A program made the position numbers and the translations under genes. The notes under the pieces are model-generated. The model was not told the origin of the DNA, made no database searches, and worked only from the letters and a program-made list of their open reading frames with translations. DNA of 64,000 nt from an uncultured Roseburia sp. (GTDB taxonomy: Bacteria; Bacillota; Clostridia; Lachnospirales; Lachnospiraceae): assembly GCA_947567625.1 (NCBI GenBank), contig CANONN010000005.1:1-64000 (forward strand), read 5' to 3'. Positions 1 to 9,716 of this stretch are shown one piece after another (positions within the stretch are counted from its first letter, which is position 1; every line of letters begins with the position of its first letter).

Positions 1-211
1 AAAGAACACATGATGGCCGTGTGTCAGTGTATGGCATAGAAAGAACACATGATGGCCGTGTGTCAGTGTATGGCATAGAAAGAACACATGATGGTCGTGT
101 GTCAGTGTATGTCAAGGAAAGATCACACGATAGCCGGCGTGCCATTGTATGGCAAGGAAAGATGACATGATGGCCGTGTCCGGTGTATGTCAAGGAAAGA
201 TCACATGACGG
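1..211. repeat. 39-bp minisatellite, about six units
   Basis: Contiguous units start at 1, 40, 79, 118, 158 and 196. The first three are 39 bp and nearly identical; the fourth is 40 bp, the fifth 38 bp and both are degenerate; the sixth is cut short by the PAP2 ribosome site. There are no spacers. In the frame starting at base 3 the units encode a 13-residue repeat (ERTHDGRVSVYGI) that enters from the left edge and reaches a stop near 170. The array probably continues outside the window. From general familiarity, such repeats occur in Lachnospiraceae genomes; whether they are translated is unknown. Confidence 0.85.
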
Positions 212-221
212 GGAGGAAGCT

Positions 222-716
222 GTGACAAGAGAGAGTTATATCAGAGTGACAGGGCTGATCAGGGAACATCCAGGGCGAATCCGGTTTGTACAGACGGCAA
301 ACCGGATTTTGACCGCCCTGGTATTTTTGTCTTATCCGCTGCTGCTGCTTGGGCTTTTGGCGGAAAAAAATCAATTTTTTGTGCGCGCGCTTTTGGTTCC
401 GGCAATCTCGTTTTTGCTTTTAAGCACAGTGCGCGGCGCAATTCGCGCGCCAAGGCCGTATGAGAAATTCGGTATTCCGCCGGTGTTAAAAAAAGAGACC
501 AGGGGCAAGTCTTTTCCCAGCCGTCATGTGTTCTCGGCTTTTATGATTGCTATGACAGTGTACGCGCGCGTTCCCTGGGCGGGCGCCGCTATCGGCGTCT
601 GCGGACTGCTCATCGGATGCCTGCGCGTGGCGGGCGGTGTGCATGAGCCGAGAGACGTTATCGCCGGGGCTTTGTTTGGCATTGCCTGCGGTCTCCTGTT
701 TTATCCTATTTTTTGA
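222..716 (+). CDS. PAP2-family membrane phosphatase
   Basis: This is a small integral membrane protein of the type 2 phosphatidic acid phosphatase (PAP2) superfamily, about 164 residues. All three family motifs are visible in order: a basic stretch ending in APRP, then FPSRH (usually PSGH), then a motif ending in GGVHEPRD. The His of PSRH and the His of the third motif would be the catalytic pair. Several hydrophobic segments surround them. The likely reaction is dephosphorylation of a lipid phosphate or pyrophosphate such as undecaprenyl-PP or phosphatidate; the substrate cannot be told. I chose the GTG at 222 because GGGGAGG lies just upstream. The in-frame ATG at 183 lies inside the minisatellite and has no ribosome site. 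The 3' end overlaps the convergent araC gene by 11 bases. Confidence 0.8.
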   Translation: MTRESYIRVTGLIREHPGRIRFVQTANRILTALVFLSYPLLLLGLLAEKNQFFVRALLVPAISFLLLSTVRGAIRAPRPYEKFGIPPVLKKETRGKSFPSRHVFSAFMIAMTVYARVPWAGAAIGVCGLLIGCLRVAGGVHEPRDVIAGALFGIACGLLFYPIF

Positions 717-1614
717 AATGTTTGCGGTATTCCCTTGGCGTCTGGGCATACCGCTTTTTAAATAGCCGGTTAAAATAAGAAAGGTTTTCAAAACCACATT
801 CTTCCGCGATGGCGAGTACGGAGGATTCCGATGACAGCAGAAGACGCTGCGCCATGGTAAGACGGTATTCGTTCAAATAGGAGATAAAAGAAATCTCCAT
901 CTTGCTTTTAAAATATTTCATAAAGTGTGAGGTGCTTAAGCCTGCCTCGCTGGCGGCGCTCTCTACCGTGATTTTTTCCGTGTAATGGTTTTCCACATAT
1001 TTTAAAATCACTTTCATGCGGTCCAGGGAATGGTGCGAATGTTTGGGTATGCGCGCATGGCTGCGGTTTTGCAGCAGGAGATAGAAAAATAAATACAATT
1101 GCCCTTTGATGATCAAAGGATAGCCGTAAGGCTGTTTGTCGCTCGCCGCGTCGTTGGCGTCGAGGCAGGCGGCGATCGCGGAGTAGACCGGCATATCCGG
1201 CGTATAGACGGAAGGGACGCTGATTTCCCCGGAGAGAAGCGGCGCAATAAACTCCCCGTTGCAGATATCATGCTGTTTGGACAATAGGAGATTCGGATGA
1301 AAAATGATATTTTCGTACTCCATATTGAGCACGGTCTCCGATTGGGACAGCGACGGGGGGGCCGTTTGGTCAAGCGAATGAAGCTGTCCGGGCAAAATAA
1401 GCGCAATCGCCCCGGCCGATACCTCGCGGCGGTTAAAGTCTATCGTCAGGATGCCGCTGCCTTTTTTGATATAAATGATTTCGACTTCCCCGTGCCAGTG
1501 GAGCGGTACGGAAGGGAAATCCAGCGGTATCGAGCAGGGATAAGTGATATAGGGAAATTCAAAATTGCAGTGTGCGGTTTTTTCTTTATAATTTTCGTAT
1601 TCTAGGATATGCAT
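706..1614 (-). CDS. AraC-family transcriptional regulator
   Basis: A 302-residue regulator with an N-terminal cupin-like sensor domain (PLHWHGEVEIIYI, roughly residues 35-90) and a C-terminal AraC DNA-binding domain of two helix-turn-helix motifs (about 200-300, including AEECGFENLSYFNRLFKK). The architecture is typical of sugar-responsive AraC regulators in Clostridia. It is divergent from the glycogen phosphorylase at 1797 with only 180 bases between the starts, so control of that gene or of itself is a reasonable inference. The ATG at 1614 has no ribosome site in front. The predicted promoter puts transcription start at or next to the ATG, so the mRNA may be leaderless. Confidence 0.85.
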   Translation of the reverse strand: MHILEYENYKEKTAHCNFEFPYITYPCSIPLDFPSVPLHWHGEVEIIYIKKGSGILTIDFNRREVSAGAIALILPGQLHSLDQTAPPSLSQSETVLNMEYENIIFHPNLLLSKQHDICNGEFIAPLLSGEISVPSVYTPDMPVYSAIAACLDANDAASDKQPYGYPLIIKGQLYLFFYLLLQNRSHARIPKHSHHSLDRMKVILKYVENHYTEKITVESAASEAGLSTSHFMKYFKSKMEISFISYLNEYRLTMAQRLLLSSESSVLAIAEECGFENLSYFNRLFKKRYAQTPREYRKHFKK

Positions 1615-1620
1615 GATAGA

Positions 1621-1650
1621 ATTGTACCATTTTTTAATCTGATACTACAA
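1621..1650 (-). promoter_or_regulatory. predicted promoter of araC (706-1614)
   Basis: On the minus strand, TTGTAG (1650-1645) and TACAAT (1626-1621) are separated by 18 bases. The expected start point, about seven bases after the -10, falls on the ATG at 1614. Read by eye only. Confidence 0.5.
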
Positions 1651-1671
1651 GAAAAATATGGAAAAAAAATA

Positions 1672-1677
1672 TATAAT
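1672..1677 (+). promoter_or_regulatory. possible -10 box for the first glycogen phosphorylase
   Basis: A TATAAT hexamer lies 119 bases before the chosen ATG at 1797, in a very AT-rich stretch. No convincing -35 partner is visible, so activation by a regulator such as the divergent AraC protein is possible. Confidence 0.35.
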
Positions 1678-1796
1678 GATTTTCGATGAGACAGGAACAC
1701 TATAGTAAACGACAATTCATTTGCCGGCTGCTATACCATATAAAAGTTACCAAATCAAATTCATTACGCGCGTTGCGCGGGAGAGGACGGGAAACG

Positions 1797-4049
1797 ATGG
1801 ATTTAGAAAAAATCACCCTAAAGCGCTGCGATAAAAAAATTGCGCAGTGTACCAACGAGGAACTTTATTATTCTCTGCTGGAGATGACCAAAGACATGGC
1901 GGGAGAAAAAGAGAGCAATGCGGGCAAAAGAAAGCTCTACTATATTTCCGCAGAGTTTTTGATCGGGAAATTATTGTCCAACAATCTGATTAACCTTGGC
2001 ATCTATGACGAGGTAAAGGAGCTTCTCGCAAAGAACGGTAAAAATATCAGTGAGATCGAGGAGATTGAGCCGGAGCCGTCCCTTGGAAACGGCGGACTCG
2101 GACGTCTGGCCGCATGTTTTCTGGATTCGATCGCAAGCCTTGGCCTAAACGGCGACGGCGTGGGCTTGAATTACCACTATGGCCTGTTTAAGCAGGTATT
2201 TGAAAACCGTATCCAGAACGAGACGCCGAATCCCTGGATGGAAAAAGAAAGCTGGCTGCATAAGACCGACGTATCCTACGATATCTTGTTTGGCGGATTT
2301 ACGTTGAAATCCAGGCTTTACGATATTGATGTGATCGGCTATGACAACCGCACGACAAAGCTGCATCTGTTTGATGTGGAGACGGTAGACGAAACACTCG
2401 TGAAAGACGGCATCTCGTTTGACAAGGAAGATATCGCTAAAAATCTGACGCTGTTTTTATATCCCGATGATTCCGACGACAAGGGCCGTATCCTGCGCGT
2501 TTACCAGCAGTATTTTATGGTCAGCAACGCGGCCAGGCTTATTATAGATGAGGCGATCGCGCGCGGCAGCAATCTCCACGATTTACATGAATATGCGGCG
2601 ATTCAGATTAACGACACGCACCCGAGTATGGTGATTCCCGAGTTAATCCGTCTGCTGCAGGAGAGAGGGATTTTGATGGAAGAGGCGATCTCCATTGTCT
2701 CCCAAACCTGTGCATATACCAACCACACGATTTTGGCCGAAGCGCTGGAAAAATGGCCGATGCATTTTCTCGAGAAAGCGGTTCCGCAGCTGCTGCCGAT
2801 CATATTCGAGTTAAACAACCGCGTGACGGAGAAATACAGCGACAAGTCGGTGGCGATCATCGATGACGACAACCGTGTGCATATGGCGCACATGGATATT
2901 CATTATGGGTACAGTGTCAACGGCGTTGCGTATCTGCACACCGAGATTTTAAAGAATTCCGAGTTAAATAATTTTTATAAGATTTACCCGGACAAATTTA
3001 ACAATAAGACCAATGGCATCACGTTCCGCCGCTGGCTGCTGCACTGCAATCACGAGCTGTCGGATTTGATTACGGAGCTGATCGGAAGCGGTTACAAGAA
3101 GGATGCCGACGAGCTGGAAAAACTGGGAAAATATGTCGCGGATGAGGCAGTTTTAAACCGCCTGCTTGCCATCAAGAAAACAAAGAAAACGCAGCTGGGG
3201 GAATATCTCTGGCGCACGCAGGGTATCAAGCTGGATGACGAGTCAATCTTTGATATACAGATCAAGCGTCTGCACGAGTACAAGAGACAGCAGATGAATG
3301 CGCTCTATGTCATTCACAAATATTTCGAGATCAAGGCGGGCAGGAAACCGTCCCACCCGATCACCGTGATATTTGGCGCCAAGGCGGCGCCGGCTTATGT
3401 GATTGCCAAGGATATCATTCATTTGATTCTCTGCTTGCAGGAGCTGATCGGTAAAGACCCGGAGGTTGCGCCGTATCTTAGAGTCGTGATGGTGGAAAAC
3501 TATAATGTCACATTGGCGGAGAAGCTGATTCCTGCGGCCGATATCCACGAGCAGATCTCTCTGGCGTCGAAAGAGGCGTCCGGGACGTCAAATATGAAGT
3601 TTATGCTAAACGGAGCGGTGGCGATCGGTACGATGGACGGGGCAAATGTCGAGATGCACCAGTTCGTCGGCGATGACAATATCTATATCTTTGGCGAATC
3701 CTCCGAAGCAGTGATCGAACACTACGAGAAAGCGGATTATGTGGCAAAAGATTACTATGAAAAAGATGAAACCATCAAGCGCGCGATTGATTTTATCGTG
3801 GGCGAGGAAATGATGGCGGTAGGCTGCAAAGAGAACTTAGAGCGCCTGCACAAGGAGCTGATCGGCAAGGACTGGTTTATGACGCTGCCAGATTTTAAGG
3901 ATTATGTTGCGACGAAAGAGCGCATCTATGCGGACTACGAGGACAGGATGGCGTGGGCGAAGAAGATGCTTGTCAACATCAGCAAGGCCGGATTTTTCTC
4001 TTCCGACCGCACAATTGCCCAGTACAATGAGGATATCTGGAAATTATAA
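1797..4049 (+). CDS. glgP: Glycogen/alpha-glucan phosphorylase (first copy)
   Basis: A GT35-family phosphorylase of 750 residues that releases glucose 1-phosphate from glycogen or maltodextrin in the cytoplasm. Visible signatures are [19 protein letters not shown] near the N-terminus, [11 protein letters not shown] in the middle, and the pyridoxal phosphate site [12 protein letters not shown], with Lys601 as the Schiff-base lysine. The ATG at 1797 follows GGGAGAGGACGGG and matches the family start ([15 protein letters not shown]). An in-frame ATG at 1686 would add 37 atypical residues. It is clearly shorter and diverged from the 823-residue copy at 31977. A hairpin terminator follows directly, so it is probably monocistronic. 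Confidence 0.93.
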   Translation: MDLEKITLKRCDKKIAQCTNEELYYSLLEMTKDMAGEKESNAGKRKLYYISAEFLIGKLLSNNLINLGIYDEVKELLAKNGKNISEIEEIEPEPSLGNGGLGRLAACFLDSIASLGLNGDGVGLNYHYGLFKQVFENRIQNETPNPWMEKESWLHKTDVSYDILFGGFTLKSRLYDIDVIGYDNRTTKLHLFDVETVDETLVKDGISFDKEDIAKNLTLFLYPDDSDDKGRILRVYQQYFMVSNAARLIIDEAIARGSNLHDLHEYAAIQINDTHPSMVIPELIRLLQERGILMEEAISIVSQTCAYTNHTILAEALEKWPMHFLEKAVPQLLPIIFELNNRVTEKYSDKSVAIIDDDNRVHMAHMDIHYGYSVNGVAYLHTEILKNSELNNFYKIYPDKFNNKTNGITFRRWLLHCNHELSDLITELIGSGYKKDADELEKLGKYVADEAVLNRLLAIKKTKKTQLGEYLWRTQGIKLDDESIFDIQIKRLHEYKRQQMNALYVIHKYFEIKAGRKPSHPITVIFGAKAAPAYVIAKDIIHLILCLQELIGKDPEVAPYLRVVMVENYNVTLAEKLIPAADIHEQISLASKEASGTSNMKFMLNGAVAIGTMDGANVEMHQFVGDDNIYIFGESSEAVIEHYEKADYVAKDYYEKDETIKRAIDFIVGEEMMAVGCKENLERLHKELIGKDWFMTLPDFKDYVATKERIYADYEDRMAWAKKMLVNISKAGFFSSDRTIAQYNEDIWKL

Positions 4050-4066
4050 AATAAATTGATACAGGG

Positions 4067-4100
4067 AAAGGGCCGTTTCATTGGTGAAGCGGCCTTTCTT
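4067..4100 (+). terminator. intrinsic terminator after glgP
   Basis: The arms GCCGTTTC and GAAGCGGC pair with one wobble, flanked by AAAGG and CCTTTCTT. Confidence 0.75.
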
Positions 4101-4214
4101 GCCGCAGCGGGGTTTTGCCGTGCGTGATATTATCGTGAAGTTTTCCTTTTCCCGCCTGGCGTTTTATGTTAAAATAAAGGCGGAAGAAGTATTTTGCTGA
4201 GAATGGAGATTTCA

Positions 4215-5303
4215 ATGAAACGAAGATTGTGCGCCCTGTTCGCGGCCGTCATGATGCTGGCGACGGCCGCGGCCTGTGAGGACGAAAAACTGGAGGATGA
4301 AATTGCCTACCGCCAGGTGGGTATTTTAAATATGGACAGTGGCAATTATGAGGAGGCGGTGCTGGCTTTTGACACGGCATTGGAGCAGCGCATCGGCGGG
4401 ATTACGGAGACCGAACTGGACATCTGCTATTATCGGATTGAGGCGCTCTATGCGTCGGGAGATGTGGCCGGAGCCATGGAGAGCGTGCAGGCGCTGCTCG
4501 AGTACGATAAGAAAAACGGGACGGCCTATTTTTTGCGCGGCAGCATGCTGTTAGAACAGGGGGACGGGGAAGCAGCTCTCTCGGACTATAAAAATGCAGT
4601 AAAATACTGCGCCAAAGATTATGATCTCTACATAAAAATATACGAACGCCTTTCCGCTTATAATCTGCCGGAAGAAGGGAAAGAATATTTAAATCAGGCA
4701 TTGGACAAAAAAGGAAACAGCGCCTCAGACAGCGCCAGCCGCGGCAGAATCTATTATCTGCTGGGCGATTATGCCAGCGCGCAGAAAGAATTGGAGCGCG
4801 CGGTAGAAAAAAAGAACATAAAGGCCAATCTCTATCTGGCGCAGGTGTATGACGCGCTGGAGGACGCGGTGAAGGCCGAGGAATACTATCAGGCCTATCT
4901 CTCCTCGGGGGAGGCCGATGCCGTGGCAATGAGCGGTCTGGCAGCGATCGAGATACAGAAGGGCAATTATGCCGGGGCGCTTCCTTATATTCGGCAGGGC
5001 CTTTCCATGGAGGAAGTTCCAAACCGCCGGGAGCTTTTGTATCAGCAGATCATTGCCTGTGAATACACGTATGATTTTGCCGGAGCCTGGGACAGCATCA
5101 ACATTTATGCGACGGAGTATCCAGACAGTTATCAGGCCGATGAACAGCTTCAGAGGGAGTTTGTGTTTCTTCAAAACCGGCAGGGCGTGAAGGCCGACGA
5201 CGCAGCGGGCGAGGGCTTGACAGCGCCGCCGGATGGCAGCGAGACAGGGCAGAGCGAGGCGGCAGAGACGGCTGGAAGCGAGGAGCCGAATAGCGGCCAG
5301 TGA
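4215..5303 (+). CDS. TPR-repeat lipoprotein
   Basis: A 362-residue exported protein. The N-terminus MKRRLCALFAAVMMLATAAAC looks like a lipoprotein signal with the lipidated Cys at about residue 21, although the -3 position is Ala rather than Leu. The rest is tetratricopeptide-like helical repeats, for example NMDSGNYEEAVLAFDTALEQ, YFLRGSMLLEQGDGEAALSD and LLGDYASAQKELERAVE, and it ends in an acidic, low-complexity tail rich in Ser, Glu and Gly. Such proteins act as protein-protein scaffolds at the outer face of the membrane; the partner is unknown. I chose the ATG at 4215 because it begins the signal peptide and has GGAG upstream. It lies 17 bases before hflX and may be co-transcribed. Confidence 0.75.
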   Translation: MKRRLCALFAAVMMLATAAACEDEKLEDEIAYRQVGILNMDSGNYEEAVLAFDTALEQRIGGITETELDICYYRIEALYASGDVAGAMESVQALLEYDKKNGTAYFLRGSMLLEQGDGEAALSDYKNAVKYCAKDYDLYIKIYERLSAYNLPEEGKEYLNQALDKKGNSASDSASRGRIYYLLGDYASAQKELERAVEKKNIKANLYLAQVYDALEDAVKAEEYYQAYLSSGEADAVAMSGLAAIEIQKGNYAGALPYIRQGLSMEEVPNRRELLYQQIIACEYTYDFAGAWDSINIYATEYPDSYQADEQLQREFVFLQNRQGVKADDAAGEGLTAPPDGSETGQSEAAETAGSEEPNSGQ

Positions 5304-5320
5304 AGACGGAAAGGGACAGG

Positions 5321-6568
5321 ATGGCAGAGACGATTGAGACAGAGGAGTTAAAAGAGAGAGTGATCCTGATCGGCGTGAGCCGGCAGGATGGGGACGACAC
5401 GCAGGATTCTGTGGCCGAATTGGCGGAGCTGGTGCAGACGGCGGGCGCGCTGGTGGCGGGCACCTTGATACAAAACCGCGAGCAGATTCATCCGGGCACT
5501 TATGTGGGTACCGGCAAGGTTGCGGAAATAAAAGAGCTGATTGAGCAGACGGGCGCGACCGGAATCGTGTGCGACGACGAGCTTACGCCGGCGCAGCTTA
5601 AGAACCTGGAGGAGCTACTTGACACAAAAGTCATGGACAGGACACTGATTATCCTGGATATTTTTGCCGCGCGGGCGACCACCAGTGAAGGGAAAATCCA
5701 GGTGGAGCTGGCCCAGTTAAAATACCGGCTCAGCCGGCTTACGGGGCTGGGGCGCTCTATGTCAAGGCTGGGCGGCGGCATCGGCACAAGAGGACCCGGA
5801 GAGAAGAAGCTGGAGATGGACAGGCGGTTGATTAAGGACCGCATCGCCATGCTGGGCGGGGAGTTAAAGGAGGTGCAGCGGCACCGGGAAATCACCCGGG
5901 CAAAGCGGGAAAAAAATCAGATGCCCGTGGCGGCGATCGTCGGCTACACCAATGCCGGCAAATCGACGCTGCTCAATCACCTGACCGGGGCGGGGGTACT
6001 CGAGGAGGACAAGCTGTTTGCGACGCTTGACCCGACTACGCGCATCCTGACCCTGCAAGGGCAGCAGGAGATTTTGCTGACCGATACCGTCGGCTTTATC
6101 CGCAAGCTCCCGCATCATTTGATTGAGGCGTTTAAAAGCACCCTGGAGCAGGCCAAATATGCGGACTATATTATTCATGTGGTCGACGCCTCCAATCCGC
6201 AGCGGGAAAAGCAGATGCATATTGTGTATGATACGCTCTACCAGCTCGATATCAGAGAGAAAACGATTATCACACTGTTTAATAAACAGGACAAAGTGAC
6301 AGAGAAGGAGCCGCTCAGAGATTTTAAGGCGGATTATACGATTGGCATTGCGGCGGCCCGCGATGAGGGCTTAGAGGAGCTCAAAGAGCTGCTCGGCCAG
6401 GTATTGCGCGAAAATAAGACGCTGGTCGAGGCGGTGGTCTCATATCAGGACGCCGGTATTCTCCAGCAGGTGCGCAGACATGGTGAGCTGCTGGAGGAGG
6501 AATACCGGGAGGACGGTATCTATATCAGGGCGTATGTACCCAATCAATACCGTCACCTGATTTCGTGA
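5321..6568 (+). CDS. hflX: GTPase HflX
   Basis: A ribosome-associated GTPase of the HflX family, about 415 residues; the family splits or rescues stalled 70S ribosomes under stress. The N-terminal HflX domain carries the glycine-rich RGPGEKKLE segment. The G domain shows GYTNAGKST (P-loop), DTVGFI (G3) and FNKQDK (G4). The length is normal. The ATG at 5321 has AAAGGGA upstream. A GTG at 5300 overlapping the preceding stop (GTGA) would add seven residues and cannot be excluded. It sits between the TPR lipoprotein and pyrC; no functional link to the pyr genes is implied. Confidence 0.93.
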   Translation: MAETIETEELKERVILIGVSRQDGDDTQDSVAELAELVQTAGALVAGTLIQNREQIHPGTYVGTGKVAEIKELIEQTGATGIVCDDELTPAQLKNLEELLDTKVMDRTLIILDIFAARATTSEGKIQVELAQLKYRLSRLTGLGRSMSRLGGGIGTRGPGEKKLEMDRRLIKDRIAMLGGELKEVQRHREITRAKREKNQMPVAAIVGYTNAGKSTLLNHLTGAGVLEEDKLFATLDPTTRILTLQGQQEILLTDTVGFIRKLPHHLIEAFKSTLEQAKYADYIIHVVDASNPQREKQMHIVYDTLYQLDIREKTIITLFNKQDKVTEKEPLRDFKADYTIGIAAARDEGLEELKELLGQVLRENKTLVEAVVSYQDAGILQQVRRHGELLEEEYREDGIYIRAYVPNQYRHLIS

Positions 6569-6648
6569 GAGCTTCATTCACAGAGTGTTGTCACGGGATT
6601 TTTGGAACGGAATGTCCTGCCTTGTCGGAGAAAGGAGCATGTAGACAG

Positions 6649-7986
6649 ATGGTAATAGTAATAAAAAACGGAACGGTGATCAATCCTGCTTCTGGGATGC
6701 AGGAGGAGACGGATGTGCTGATCGAGAACGGCATAGTAAAAGAAATGGGCGGCGCCATCGCGGCGAAGCCAGATCAGGTCATTGACGCGAAAGGCTGTTA
6801 TGTTATGCCGGGCTTTATCGACCTGCACGTACATTTGAGAGACCCGGGGTATGAGCACAAGGAGACGATCGAGACGGGCTGCCGGGCGGCTGCCAGAGGA
6901 GGTTATACGACCATTGTGGCTATGCCAAACACCAAGCCCGTGGTGGATAACGCCGACGTGGTAAATTATGTGCACAATAAGGCGAAAATGGTGGGGGCTG
7001 TCAATGTCATGCAGGCAGGCGCAGTCACGAAAGGACAGCAAGGAAAAGAGCTTGCCGATATCGAAAAGATGGCGGACGCCGGGATTAAAGCGATCAGCGA
7101 GGACGGCAAGAGCGTGATGGATTCCGGTCTGTACCGGCAGGCGATGCAGCTTGCAGTGAAACGGAATCTGGTGATCCTGGCTCACTGTGAGGATATAAAT
7201 CTCGTGGACGGTGGCGTGGTAAATGCCGATGCGCGCACGGAGGAGCTGGGACTTAGGGGAATCAGCAATGCCGTGGAGGATGTGATTATCGCGCGCGATA
7301 TTCTGCTTAGCGGTGAGACGGGGGCGAAGCTGCACCTGTGCCATTGCTCTACCAGCGGTTCGGTGACGATGGTGGCGGCGGCAAAAGAAAAAGGGACTCT
7401 GGTGACGGCGGAGGTGTGCCCGCATCATTTTACGCTGACGTCGGACGATATCAAGGCGGTGGAGGCGTCCATCGAACAGGAGACCAGACTGCGCGTAGAT
7501 TCCAAGGCGGACACCAATTTTAAAATGAACCCGCCGCTTAGGACAAAGGCTGATGTGCAGGCGCTCAAGGAAGGACTGCGGGACAATATTATGGACGTCA
7601 TCGCGACTGACCATGCGCCGCACACGTTGGAGGAAAAAACGACGTCCATGGAAAAGGCGCCGTTTGGCATTGTAGGGTTGGAGACGGCGGCCTGTCTGAC
7701 TTATACGGAGCTGGTTTTGGGCGGTTATCTGACGCCCATGCAGATGGCTGAAAAGATGAGTTATAATCCGGCGAATGTTTTGGGGATTGACAAGGGGGAC
7801 ATCTCGCCGGGCAAAATTGCAGATATTGTAATCTTCGACCCAAATGTGACGTATCAGATCGATAAGAATCAATTTGCGGGTAAGTCGAAAAACACGCCGT
7901 TTGACGGCAGGACCGTTACTGGCAAAGTCAAATACACGCTGGTAAACGGAAAGGTTGTCTACAAGGATAGGGAAACGGGAGCATGA
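6649..7986 (+). CDS. pyrC: Dihydroorotase
   Basis: Zinc amidohydrolase of de novo pyrimidine synthesis that interconverts N-carbamoyl-aspartate and dihydroorotate. The 445-residue length fits the class I enzyme. Metal-binding and substrate motifs are clear: GFIDLHVHLRDPG near residue 60, a conserved AHCED, HLCHCSTSG and DVIATDHAPHT (catalytic Asp of the family). The start at 6649 gives the usual MVIVIKNGTVINP beginning; AAAGGAG lies 11 bases before it. Upstream in-frame ATG codons would add residues that do not resemble the family. pyrK begins 32 bases after its stop, and pyrK and pyrD follow as one operon. Confidence 0.93.
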   Translation: MVIVIKNGTVINPASGMQEETDVLIENGIVKEMGGAIAAKPDQVIDAKGCYVMPGFIDLHVHLRDPGYEHKETIETGCRAAARGGYTTIVAMPNTKPVVDNADVVNYVHNKAKMVGAVNVMQAGAVTKGQQGKELADIEKMADAGIKAISEDGKSVMDSGLYRQAMQLAVKRNLVILAHCEDINLVDGGVVNADARTEELGLRGISNAVEDVIIARDILLSGETGAKLHLCHCSTSGSVTMVAAAKEKGTLVTAEVCPHHFTLTSDDIKAVEASIEQETRLRVDSKADTNFKMNPPLRTKADVQALKEGLRDNIMDVIATDHAPHTLEEKTTSMEKAPFGIVGLETAACLTYTELVLGGYLTPMQMAEKMSYNPANVLGIDKGDISPGKIADIVIFDPNVTYQIDKNQFAGKSKNTPFDGRTVTGKVKYTLVNGKVVYKDRETGA

Positions 7987-8018
7987 TGAGAAGCAAAACT
8001 GGGAGGACAGGATAGAAA

Positions 8019-8795
8019 ATGGCAAAAGAGCGCGGAAAGTTTGAGGAGACTGCAATCATTATACGGCAGGAGGAGATTGCAGACAATATTTACAGTATGT
8101 GGCTGCGAACCGAACAGATCGCGGTACATACCAAACCGGGACAATTCATTTCTATTTATTGCAGAGACGGAAGCATGCTGCTTCCGCGGCCAATCAGCGT
8201 CTGCGAGGTAGATAAGTCGGACGGGGCCGTCCGTGTGGTGTACCGTGTGGCGGGCAAGGGAACAGCAGAGTTTGCAAAATTTAGAACCGGCAAGCACTTA
8301 AAAATAGTAGGCCCTCTGGGCAACGGATTTCCGCTGCTCGACAAGAAAGCCTTTCTGATCGGCGGCGGTATCGGTATCCCTCCTCTGTTGGAGCTGGCCA
8401 AAAAGCTGGACTGTGAAAAACAGATTATTTTGGGATTTAAGGACGAGCTGTTTCTTCTAGAGGAGTTTTGTTCCAGAGGAGAGGTCTATCTTGCGACCGA
8501 GGACGGCAGTGCGGGCACAAGGGGTAATGTGCTGGATGCCATCCGGGACAATCATCTGGAAGCGGAAGTGGTCTATGCCTGCGGGCCTCTGCCGATGCTT
8601 CGCGCACTCAAAAGCTACGCCGCAGAAAAAGACATGATCTGTTACCTGTCCATGGAGGAGCGCATGGCCTGCGGTATCGGGGCATGTCTTGCCTGCGTGT
8701 GCAAGTCTACCGGGATAGACCCGCACACCAATGTAAAAAATAAGCGGGTATGTAAAGAGGGGCCGGTGTTTCTGGCAGAGGAGGTGGATTTATGA
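8019..8795 (+). CDS. pyrK: Dihydroorotate dehydrogenase electron-transfer subunit
   Basis: A 258-residue iron-sulfur flavoprotein that passes electrons from PyrD to NAD+ in the class 1B enzyme. The N-terminal part is a ferredoxin-reductase-like FAD/NAD fold with RPISVCEV and GGGIGIPPLL. The C-terminus holds the [2Fe-2S] cysteines in MACGIGACLACVC and RVCKEGP. The TGA stop overlaps the pyrD ATG (ATGA at 8792), which indicates translational coupling. Confidence 0.93.
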   Translation: MAKERGKFEETAIIIRQEEIADNIYSMWLRTEQIAVHTKPGQFISIYCRDGSMLLPRPISVCEVDKSDGAVRVVYRVAGKGTAEFAKFRTGKHLKIVGPLGNGFPLLDKKAFLIGGGIGIPPLLELAKKLDCEKQIILGFKDELFLLEEFCSRGEVYLATEDGSAGTRGNVLDAIRDNHLEAEVVYACGPLPMLRALKSYAAEKDMICYLSMEERMACGIGACLACVCKSTGIDPHTNVKNKRVCKEGPVFLAEEVDL

Positions 8796-9697
8796 TACAT
8801 ACAGAGATAAATTTGTGTGGCATACCATTGAAAAATCCCGTCATGACGGCCTCCGGTACGTTTGGCTCCGGCGCCGAATATGCCGAGTTTGTGGATTTGA
8901 ACCGATTGGGAGCCGTGGTGACAAAGGGCGTTGCAAGTGTTCCCTGGGAGGGCAATCCCACGCCGCGCGTAGCGGAGGTATACGGCGGGATGTTAAACGC
9001 CATCGGCCTGCAGAATCCGGGAATAGACTTGTTTATTGAGCGCGATATACCGTTTTTAAAAAAGTATCACACCAAAATCGTCGTCAATGTCTGTGGGCGC
9101 ACGACGGAGGAGTACATAGCCGTGGTGGAACGTTTGGCCGATCAGCCGGTCGATCTGCTCGAGATCAATATTTCCTGTCCCAATGTGGAAGCAGGCGGTA
9201 TCGCCTTTGGGCAGAATCCGAAGACGGTCGAGACGATCACCAGAGAGATCAAGAAATATGCAAAGCAGCCGGTGATGATGAAACTTTCTCCGAATGTGAC
9301 CGATATCACCGAGATGGCGCGGGCGGCGGAGGCGGGCGGCGCCGATGCGCTTTCCCTGATTAACACCATTACCGGGATGAAGATTGATATTCACCGGCGC
9401 AAGTTTGCGCTGGCGAACAGGACGGGCGGCTTGTCGGGACCGGCTGTGCATCCGGTGGCCGTGCGCATGGTTTATCAGACTTTTCATGCGGTAGGGATAC
9501 CGATTGTCGGCATGGGCGGCATCATGAACGCGGACGATGCGATCGAGATGATACTGGCGGGGGCTTCCGCAATTGCCGTGGGGACGGCGAATTTTGCGAA
9601 TCCGAAGGCGACGGAGGAGATTGTGGACGGCATCGAAGCTTATATGAGGAGATATGGAGTCAAAGATGTGCGGGAATTGATTGGTTGCGTTTCCTGA
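8792..9697 (+). CDS. pyrD: Dihydroorotate dehydrogenase, class 1B catalytic subunit
   Basis: FMN-dependent oxidation of dihydroorotate to orotate. The 301-residue TIM barrel shows KNPVMTASGTFG at the start, the catalytic-loop Cys in NISCPNV, and the phosphate-binding GMGGIMNADDA and AVGTANF near the end. Pairing with PyrK by a four-base overlap supports the NAD-linked 1B type. Orotate made here would be the substrate of PyrE, whose gene lies separately at 19284. The 442 bases after the stop hold a duplicated palindromic element rather than an obvious simple terminator. Confidence 0.94.
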   Translation: MIHTEINLCGIPLKNPVMTASGTFGSGAEYAEFVDLNRLGAVVTKGVASVPWEGNPTPRVAEVYGGMLNAIGLQNPGIDLFIERDIPFLKKYHTKIVVNVCGRTTEEYIAVVERLADQPVDLLEINISCPNVEAGGIAFGQNPKTVETITREIKKYAKQPVMMKLSPNVTDITEMARAAEAGGADALSLINTITGMKIDIHRRKFALANRTGGLSGPAVHPVAVRMVYQTFHAVGIPIVGMGGIMNADDAIEMILAGASAIAVGTANFANPKATEEIVDGIEAYMRRYGVKDVRELIGCVS

Positions 9698-9716
9698 GAA
9701 AAAAGGTAACCGTCCA

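Noticed and set aside
1-211. Left-edge repeats as a CRISPR array
   Set aside because: Units abut each other without spacers and vary in length by one base; it is a minisatellite.
6574-8055. 493-codon open frame on the minus strand across pyrC
   Set aside because: It is the antisense shadow of a clear dihydroorotase; its translation has no family signature and no ribosome site was seen.
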